Of a stretch of DNA of 52,226 nt, positions 46,612 through 52,226 are shown in pieces. Location of the stretch: positions 1-52,226 of the forward strand of contig NZ_JAFBDY010000023.1 in assembly GCF_016908465.1 (NCBI RefSeq). Reading direction: 5' to 3'. This stretch comes from Lysinibacillus composti (GTDB lineage Bacteria; Bacillota; Bacilli; Bacillales_A; Planococcaceae). The notes below the pieces were generated by a model. That model searched no databases, was not told the origin of the DNA, and was given only the letters and a program-made list of their open reading frames with translations. The position numbers and the translations under genes are program-made. How positions within the stretch are numbered: position 1 is the stretch's first letter; each line of letters begins with the position of its first letter.

Positions 46612-47919
46612 ATGATTAAAGAAAACACAGTAGTTGAAATTGTAAACAAACGTAAAGAATTCGTCGTACAAGGAGTAAGTAATGGCTGTTTAGCAATCGC
46701 AAGTGAAGCGAAGGGCGCGACAATTATCGATACAGAAGGTAATGCGTGGATCGATTTCGCATCTGCCATTGGTACATTAAATGTAGGACATAGCCATCCA
46801 AAAGTAGTAGCAGCAGTACAAGCACAAGTAGAAAAGTTTTTACATCCAGGCTTTAATGTGATGATGTATGATTCGTATATTAATCTAGCAGAAAAGTTAG
46901 TAGAAGTTACACCAGGTACACATGAGAAACAAGTCATCTTATTAAACTCTGGTGCAGAAGCAGTAGAAAATGCGGTGAAAATTGCACGTAAGTATACAAA
47001 GAAACAAGGTGTCGTTGCATTTACAAATGGCTATCATGGCCGTACAAACTTAACAATGGGAATGACTTCAAAAGTAAAACCTTATAAATATGAATTTGGT
47101 CCATTTGCTCCGGAAATTTATAAAGCGCCATTCCCATATTTATACCGTAAACCAGAAGGGCTTACAGATGAGCAATATGTAGATTTCATCATCGAGCAAT
47201 TCCATGATTTCTTCGTCTCAACGGTTGCTCCAGAAATGGTTGCATGTGTTGTAATGGAACCAGTACAAGGGGAAGGCGGTTTCATCGTACCACCGAAAAG
47301 ATTCGTACAAGCTGTAGCGAAGTTCTGTAAAGAAAACAATATCGTCTTCATTGCAGATGAAATTCAAACTGGTTTCGCACGTACAGGTACTTTATTTGCG
47401 ATTGAGCAATTTGATGTAGTACCAGACTTAATGACTGTATCGAAATCTTTAGCTGCTGGTTTGCCTTTAAGTGGTGTAGTTGGCCGCAAAGAAATTATGG
47501 AAGTATCAACACCGGGTGAATTAGGTGGAACATATGCTGGTAGTCCAGTAGCATGTGAAGCTGCGTTAGCGGTTATTGATATTATCGAAGAAGAAAACTT
47601 ATGTGCAGCATCAGAAGCAATCGGTGCTAAGTTAGAATCACACTTAGAAACATATAAAGCAAAATATAGCTTTGTTGGTGATATTCGTCGTTTAGGTTCA
47701 ATGGTTGCTGTTGAGTTAATCGGCGACAATAAAGTGCCAAATAAAGAAGCAGCTTATGCAATTGCAAAATACGCAAATGCGAACGGTTTATTATTGCTAA
47801 CTGCAGGAATTAAAGGGAATGTCATTCGTTTCTTAACACCATTAGTAATTACAGATGAAGAATTAGCAAAAGGTTTAGCGATTTTAGATGATGCCTTTGC
47901 AAACTATGGGGGGAAATAA
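46612..47919 (+). CDS. gabT: 4-aminobutyrate aminotransferase
   Basis: 435-residue class III aminotransferase. It has LLNSGAEAVENAVKIARK (PLP phosphate site), FTNGYHGRTNLTMGMT, IADEIQTGFARTG with the PLP-ring Asp, and the Schiff-base lysine in VSKSLAAGLPLSGVVGR. It moves the amino group from GABA to 2-oxoglutarate, giving succinate semialdehyde and glutamate. A 24-base AAGGGG-type site precedes ATG. gabD follows after three bases, and gabR is divergent upstream. Confidence 0.95.
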   Translation: MIKENTVVEIVNKRKEFVVQGVSNGCLAIASEAKGATIIDTEGNAWIDFASAIGTLNVGHSHPKVVAAVQAQVEKFLHPGFNVMMYDSYINLAEKLVEVTPGTHEKQVILLNSGAEAVENAVKIARKYTKKQGVVAFTNGYHGRTNLTMGMTSKVKPYKYEFGPFAPEIYKAPFPYLYRKPEGLTDEQYVDFIIEQFHDFFVSTVAPEMVACVVMEPVQGEGGFIVPPKRFVQAVAKFCKENNIVFIADEIQTGFARTGTLFAIEQFDVVPDLMTVSKSLAAGLPLSGVVGRKEIMEVSTPGELGGTYAGSPVACEAALAVIDIIEEENLCAASEAIGAKLESHLETYKAKYSFVGDIRRLGSMVAVELIGDNKVPNKEAAYAIAKYANANGLLLLTAGIKGNVIRFLTPLVITDEELAKGLAILDDAFANYGGK

Positions 47920-47922
47920 TAG

Positions 47923-49311
47923 ATGGCTCAACTTGTTTACGTCAACAACCCTGCAAATGGGGAGTTAATTCATACGCTTCAATATGATTCAGAAGAAGCG
48001 ATTGTATCAAAAGTTGAATCTGCAGCAGCAGCGTTTTCATCGTGGAAACAACGCAGTGCACATGAACGCGCACAGTTATTAAACAGCTGGGCAAAATGTA
48101 TCCGTGAAAATCGTCAAGAAATCGGCGAATTAATTACACTTGAAAATGGTAAGCCATTACCGGAAGCATTAGGTGAAGTTGATTACGCTGTTAGTTACAT
48201 CGATTGGTATGCAGAAGAAGCGAAACGTATTTATGGTCGTACAGTGCCCGCACACGTGCCAAACAAGCGTATTACGGTGACAAAAGAGCCGATTGGATTA
48301 GTAGCGGCAATTACACCATGGAATTTTCCAGCGGCGATGATGACACGTAAAGCTGCACCAGCATTAGCAGCAGGCTGTACATTTATCGTGAAGCCAGCTG
48401 AAGAAACACCGTTAACAACAATTCGCTTAATTGAATTAGCACATAGCGTAGGCATTCCGGAAGATGCATTGCAATACGTGTTAAATGAAGGACCAATAGT
48501 AGGTGAAATTTTTACATCACATAAAGCTATCCGTAAAATCACTTTCACAGGTTCAACACCAGTCGGAAAATTACTGATGGAGCAAAGTGCACAAACGGTT
48601 AAGCATGTAACGATGGAATTAGGTGGACACGCACCAATTATCGTCGCAAAAGATGCAGATTTAAACGTAGCTGTTGAGCAAACAGTTACAGCTAAATTCC
48701 GCAATGCTGGACAAACTTGTGTATCACCAAACCGTTTAATTGTACATGAAGAGATCGCTGAGGAATTTACGAAACTATTAGTCGACAAAGTACAAACATT
48801 AAAAGTAGGAAATGGTTTTGATCCAGATGTAAATGTAGGCCCAATCATCAACAAAAAAGGGTTTATCAAAATTAAAGAGCAAATCGAAGATGCAGTTAAC
48901 CGTGGCGCAACTTTAGCTTGCGGAAATGGTTACGATATAGATGATGAAAAAGGATATTATTTTGTTTTACCGACAGTGATTACCGACATCCCATTAGATG
49001 CAAAAATCATGCATGAAGAAACATTTGGACCTGTTATTCCGGTTGTAACATTCACGACATTAGAAGAAGCTGTTACGATTGCCAATGATTCACCATATGG
49101 CTTAGCTGCTTACTTCTTTACAGAAAATTATAAAGATGGTTTATATTTAAGTGAAAACTTACAGTATGGAATCATCGGATGGAACGATGGCGCGCCATCT
49201 GGAGCACATATTCCATTTGGTGGCATGAAAGACTCTGGTGTGGGCCGTGAAGGCGGCTCGGAAGGAATTGAGCCATACTTAGAAACAAAATATTTATCAG
49301 TAGGTGTGTAA
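47923..49311 (+). CDS. gabD: Succinate-semialdehyde dehydrogenase
   Basis: 462 residues, complete. It has [31 protein letters not shown], the base Glu in [11 protein letters not shown], catalytic Cys in [16 protein letters not shown], and [11 protein letters not shown]. It oxidises the product of GabT to succinate, feeding the TCA cycle. The gene begins three bases after gabT, and GGGG of the gabT end serves as its ribosome site. Co-regulation by GabR is expected. The other aldehyde dehydrogenase at 41608 is clearly a different branch. Confidence 0.95.
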   Translation: MAQLVYVNNPANGELIHTLQYDSEEAIVSKVESAAAAFSSWKQRSAHERAQLLNSWAKCIRENRQEIGELITLENGKPLPEALGEVDYAVSYIDWYAEEAKRIYGRTVPAHVPNKRITVTKEPIGLVAAITPWNFPAAMMTRKAAPALAAGCTFIVKPAEETPLTTIRLIELAHSVGIPEDALQYVLNEGPIVGEIFTSHKAIRKITFTGSTPVGKLLMEQSAQTVKHVTMELGGHAPIIVAKDADLNVAVEQTVTAKFRNAGQTCVSPNRLIVHEEIAEEFTKLLVDKVQTLKVGNGFDPDVNVGPIINKKGFIKIKEQIEDAVNRGATLACGNGYDIDDEKGYYFVLPTVITDIPLDAKIMHEETFGPVIPVVTFTTLEEAVTIANDSPYGLAAYFFTENYKDGLYLSENLQYGIIGWNDGAPSGAHIPFGGMKDSGVGREGGSEGIEPYLETKYLSVGV

Positions 49312-49376
49312 AACCAACACTGATCGAATTGCTGTTTTAAACATCTTCATACTCCCCCATAAATTGAGATAAAATA

Positions 49377-49438
49377 AAAACACCTTACGTTGAGAACTGG
49401 GCATTGAATCCTTAAAGGCAACGTGGAGGTGTTTTTTT
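49377..49438 (+). terminator. Terminator of gabTD
   Basis: AAAACACCT with an inner ACGTT arm pairs with AACGT and AGGTGTTTTTTT across a 30-base loop region. From 49439 to 49822 I see no gene and no clear repeat. Confidence 0.8.
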
Positions 49439-49822
49439 CTATGGAAAGGAAATCGTGATCCAATCCAGTCGAAAGTAAAATGAAATTAGCACGGACCCCA
49501 TCTAAAAGCGAATCGTATGTTTCAACTTTCGTTTTTTTCCTAACATATGTGCGTTATGTAATAATCTATAAATCAGGGGATTTTATCCAATAAAAAATTA
49601 GAAAATTGAGAATTTAATATAACGAGTGGAAAAAGTGTCATTTTTCACTAAGAAGAGGTGCGCATTATTTTTGATTTATCAGTATAATATTTCCATGTAT
49701 GTTAATTTGAGGCGGTTCGTGATTTTGTGAAAACGTAAGAATGGATCTATAAGTTAAAAATCCTAAATGGAATATGCGGATTTAAACATAATCAGGGATA
49801 GTGAAGTTGAAGTCAAAAATGG

Positions 49823-49966
49823 ATGGCAGAAACAATGCTTCAACGTAACAAGATTGGGAATGAGCTTAATTCATTTATAGACGTAATAAATGAATTAGGA
49901 AGAGCCTTTGAAGAGGTTACTCGCTCTGCAGATCGTCTTACCTTGATTACACAAGAAATGGGATAA
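49823..49966 (+). CDS. Short ORF resembling a chemoreceptor-like helix
   Basis: 47 residues from ATG, stopping 13 bases before the PAS-HD-GYP start. It is one long amphipathic helix (NELGRAFEEVTRSADRLTLI) of the kind seen at the end of methyl-accepting or signalling coiled coils. There is no good ribosome site and an in-frame stop lies just upstream, so it may be the tail of a lost signalling gene rather than a real peptide. Confidence 0.3.
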   Translation: MAETMLQRNKIGNELNSFIDVINELGRAFEEVTRSADRLTLITQEMG

Positions 49967-49979
49967 ATAGGAGATTATA

Positions 49980-50969
49980 ATGAAAACAACGTTACAATTA
50001 CCTTACCAACTAAAAGGATTTTTGGAATTAGGAGATGCTGTTATTATAACTGACAGTCATCATATTATTTTAGAAGTAAATGATACATATCAAACCATAA
50101 CAGGATTTGAACGAAATAAAATCATCGGTTTGAAGGCAGGATTTATTAAATCTAACCTTACAGATCAATCAACCTATACTTCAATGAAAACTTCGTTAAA
50201 GCAACTCATCCCTTGGTCCGGAATTTTTATTAATCGAAAGAAGTCTGGGGAACTTTGGCATTCTTCTATTACAATCACTCCTTTTCAGATTGGGGAGGAC
50301 TTGTTTTTTATTGGTATTTTTCGTGCGTTAGAACAGTTGGAAGAAGGCTTATACTTATCCGAAAACAAAAAAATAGAAGTACAAAGAGAACTATTAAAGG
50401 TTCTAGCAATATCATGTGAGATTCGAGATCCTGGAACGGAAGAGCATTTAATAAGAGTTCAAGAATTAACCGAAGTTCTGATCAAAGCACATAATAAGAA
50501 AAATAACCTTCAATTAGAACCAAATTATATCAACAATGTTATTCATTCGAGTATATTACATGACATAGGTAAGGCAGGAATGCCAGAGGGAATCTTATAT
50601 AAACCAGGTGCACTGACTTCTTATGAAAGAAAAATAATTGAAATGCATCCGTTAATAGGCGCAGATATTTTAAATAAAATGTCTAAGGAAATCAATTATG
50701 ACTTTATTAAAAGTATGGAAGTAGCTGAAAATATTATTTTGTATCACCATGAAAAATGGGATGGCACAGGATATCCTTTTAATTTAAAGGGTGAAGAAAT
50801 CCCTCTTGAAGCAAGAATCGTATCAATAGTGGATGTATTCGATGCATTAACCACTCGTAGACCTTATAAAGATTCGTGGTCAAAAGAAAAAGCATTAACA
50901 TTTATTGATGAAAACAAGGGAAAACATTTTGATCCATCCATTGCTGAAACTTTTATAAGCTTGTTTTAG
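49980..50969 (+). CDS. PAS-HD-GYP phosphodiesterase
   Basis: 329 residues. An N-terminal PAS sensor (about 15-120; EVNDTYQTITGFERNKIIGL) is followed by an HD-GYP domain (about 135-325) with HDIGKAGMPEGILYKPGAL, MHPLIGADIL, HHEKWDGTGYPFNLKGEEIP and VDVFDALTTRRPYKDSW. All metal ligands and the GYP motif are present, so hydrolysis of cyclic di-GMP is expected. ATAGGAGAT precedes the ATG. There is no membrane segment, so it senses a cytoplasmic signal. It is transcribed alone, or with the tiny ORF in front. Confidence 0.92.
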   Translation: MKTTLQLPYQLKGFLELGDAVIITDSHHIILEVNDTYQTITGFERNKIIGLKAGFIKSNLTDQSTYTSMKTSLKQLIPWSGIFINRKKSGELWHSSITITPFQIGEDLFFIGIFRALEQLEEGLYLSENKKIEVQRELLKVLAISCEIRDPGTEEHLIRVQELTEVLIKAHNKKNNLQLEPNYINNVIHSSILHDIGKAGMPEGILYKPGALTSYERKIIEMHPLIGADILNKMSKEINYDFIKSMEVAENIILYHHEKWDGTGYPFNLKGEEIPLEARIVSIVDVFDALTTRRPYKDSWSKEKALTFIDENKGKHFDPSIAETFISLF

Positions 50970-51021
50970 TCGTAACTAGTAATATTAAGCGTTCTTAATT
51001 TGGATTGATGATAGATAAAAT

Positions 51022-51141
51022 CTAAATGACTTCTGAATATATAGAAAATCCTTTCGAAATCTTGGAGTAGAAATTAATAAAGGTTAATCCTTGTGAGTCG
51101 ATTAAATTAAACGGATATCCTTTGATAATTGATTTTTGCAT
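51022..51141 (-). CDS. Small unknown protein
   Basis: 39 residues (begins MQKSIIKGYPFNLIDSQGLT, ends YSEVI) behind a perfect AAGGAGG eight bases before ATG. The strong ribosome site is the best argument that it is real. It has no signal peptide, and I do not recognise it. It could be an intact small protein or the surviving N-terminus of a broken gene. The next 170 bases (51142-51318) show nothing else. Confidence 0.5.
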   Translation of the reverse strand: MQKSIIKGYPFNLIDSQGLTFINFYSKISKGFSIYSEVI

Positions 51142-51318
51142 ATGTATTATCCTCCTTGGATTGTGGTTTGTTCCATTCTAATCTTCCATCTGTCTTTTAT
51201 ATACGGATTAACGACATAAAAAGAGACATGTTAAGTAAATTTTTTTTCAAGTTTTATTTTGGTTCAGGTTTTATATTGTTAATGTTCTAGTAGATTCGTT
51301 TATAAAAATAAAAGAAAA

Positions 51319-51357
51319 ACGCTTCAGTTCTTTTGAGGGAACAGAAGCGATTTTTTC
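51319..51357. terminator. Intrinsic terminator
   Basis: CGCTTCAGTTC pairs with GAACAGAAGCG around an eight-base loop, followed by ATTTTTTC; the other side is A-rich. The gene it serves is unclear. Confidence 0.75.
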
Positions 51358-51501
51358 TTTTGGTTTTTTATTGTTTTGTTTTTTAATGCCTTTTCTAAAA
51401 AGGGATGAAGCGTGCGGCCTGCCGCACAATATTATTCTTATTCTTTTTAGTAATCTCTGTTTATAATCTCTGTAGTAATCTTATGGTATTGCTCACCACA
51501 A

Positions 51502-51607
51502 ATTGACGGGTTGGAGAGCGTCACTTTGACGTGTTGCAGTCCGTCATTTTGACGTATTGGAATCCGTCACTTTGAGGTAATGGAATCCGTCACTTTGGCG
51601 GGTGACC
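51502..51607. repeat. Tandem 23-bp repeat, four copies plus a partial
   Basis: Units start at 51502, 51525, 51548, 51571 and 51594 (partial). The consensus TTTGACG-N2-TTGNA-N2-CGTCAC holds a CGTCA-CTT-TGACG dyad at each junction. Exact 23-bp spacing (about two helical turns) and the dyads suggest iterated binding sites for one protein. There are no spacers, so it is not a CRISPR. The rest of 51358-51753 contains no gene I can support. Confidence 0.8.
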
Positions 51608-51753
51608 CTACTCAGATTTAGCAGTTAGCTGGACAGTTTGATTAGGCGTAAAATAAAGTAGTTACAACTTGACGACCACAATAAGAAGAGACTTAATAAA
51701 AGAATAAAAAAAGAGAAAGACTGTCGAGAAACATCTCGACTCTTTCTCTGAAA

Positions 51754-51981
51754 TTATGGAGTATTTAAATGCACAGACAGGTGAGCGGTAGATTTGTATG
51801 CATAGGCAATTTTAGTAGAATTTCTAAGTGTCGTATATTCGTTTAACATTTGATCAAGGCTTTGGCTAATTTCAATGGTTGTTGGATGGGATAATCCCTT
51901 TTCCATGCCACTTTTTATTAATTCAGCTCTAACTTTTTCTATTTCCTTTAGACAATTTACTTCTTCTAACGTATTGTTCAT
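51754..51981 (-). CDS. Spo0E-like aspartyl-phosphate phosphatase
   Basis: 75 residues. Two helices frame the family motif: HPTTIEISQSLDQMLNEY, with S-Q-x-L-D present. Spo0E-type proteins remove phosphate from Spo0A and delay sporulation. The length is normal for this short family; the C-terminal ~25 residues are unconserved. The nearest AGGAG is about 14 bases from the ATG, which is rather far, so expression may be weak. It supports a spore-forming host. Confidence 0.8.
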   Translation of the reverse strand: MNNTLEEVNCLKEIEKVRAELIKSGMEKGLSHPTTIEISQSLDQMLNEYTTLRNSTKIAYAYKSTAHLSVHLNTP

Positions 51982-52111
51982 TAAATTAGTATTATCTCCT
52001 ATTACGTTCTATGGTGTAAGTATACAAAAAGTAAAATATAAATGTATACATTATTTTGGAATTAATTGAACATTTTTTGAAATAATTCCCTTATTTAAAA
52101 AAAGAAAAAGC

Positions 52112-52131
52112 AATTCTACTTTTGTAGAATT
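52112..52131 (-). terminator. Minus-strand hairpin terminator
   Basis: AATTCTAC / GTAGAATT with a TTTT loop. Read on the minus strand, it is followed by GCTTTTTCTTTTT. Confidence 0.6.
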
Positions 52132-52143
52132 ACTCAGATTGTC

Positions 52144-52192
52144 GACAAAAGGCCTTCAGAATGGTTTCATTCTGAAGGCCTTTTGTCTTTTT
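52144..52192. terminator. Strong terminator at the right edge
   Basis: A perfect 20-bp stem (GACAAAAGGCCTTCAGAATG with its complement, loop GTTT) is followed by TTTTT. It probably ends a gene lying to the right on the minus strand or a plus-strand transcript; no such gene is in the window. Confidence 0.85.
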
Positions 52193-52226
52193 GAGATTTT
52201 CCGGGTATTTTTCAGTCTTATTTTAA

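Noticed and set aside
48231..48869. Long minus-strand open frame (212 codons) inside gabD.
   Set aside because: It is antisense to a well-conserved gene and encodes a low-complexity Ser/Thr/Ala sequence typical of a shadow frame.
51502..51607. Possible CRISPR array.
   Set aside because: Repeats abut each other with no variable spacers, and no cas gene is near.

Overview
The window is low-GC Gram-positive DNA, most likely from a spore-forming member of the Bacillales near Lysinibacillus, Solibacillus or other Planococcaceae. The basis is strong AGGAGG-type ribosome sites, A/T-rich hairpin-plus-T terminators, a Spo0E-like phosphatase, an S-layer-homology protein, a GabR/GabT/GabD cluster and an HD-GYP protein. 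Family assignments come from motifs read by eye; no database search was run.

Bases 1-26978 look like one genomic island, more A/T-rich than the rest. Its right edge is a copy of the tmRNA (ssrA) 3' end at 26957-26978, the usual scar of integration into that gene. The intact tmRNA and the integrase should lie left of the window. The cargo is mostly anti-phage. It comprises a coupled pair of DUF262 proteins, the second carrying a DUF1524 nuclease (2220-5303); a McrBC-like pair on the minus strand (9584-14266); a broken and an intact HNH endonuclease (14439-16342); and a broken abortive-infection-like gene followed by two tiny paralogous ORFs (16402-17163). It also holds an Eco57I-type methyltransferase with a PLD-SNF2 helicase (19018-25254) and a divergent membrane AbiC-like protein (25575-26741). 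Two small serine recombinases, the tail of a large serine recombinase and several gene fragments lie between them. Five similar GGCGC/ATTC hairpins punctuate the first 9.3 kb.

Bases 26979-31821 are a transition zone: a decayed Mrr-type endonuclease, a secreted YHYH-domain protein whose degraded partial copy lies at 1713-1829, a GIY-YIG/DUF2075 ATPase and an SLH protein.

From about 32 kb the window looks like chromosome. A short N-acetylglutamate synthase and ArgJ come first, then rpoN (sigma-54) facing a sigma-54 activator. A near-perfect -24/-12 promoter drives a six-gene operon: small membrane protein, NCS1-type permease, three-subunit heme-dependent oxidative N-demethylase and aldehyde dehydrogenase. 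This reads as uptake and N-dealkylation of a methylated amine, followed by oxidation of the released aldehyde. gltX follows, then a structured non-coding patch, then gabR divergent from gabTD (GABA to succinate). The right end holds a PAS-HD-GYP phosphodiesterase, a small unknown ORF, a 23-bp tandem repeat and a Spo0E-like gene.
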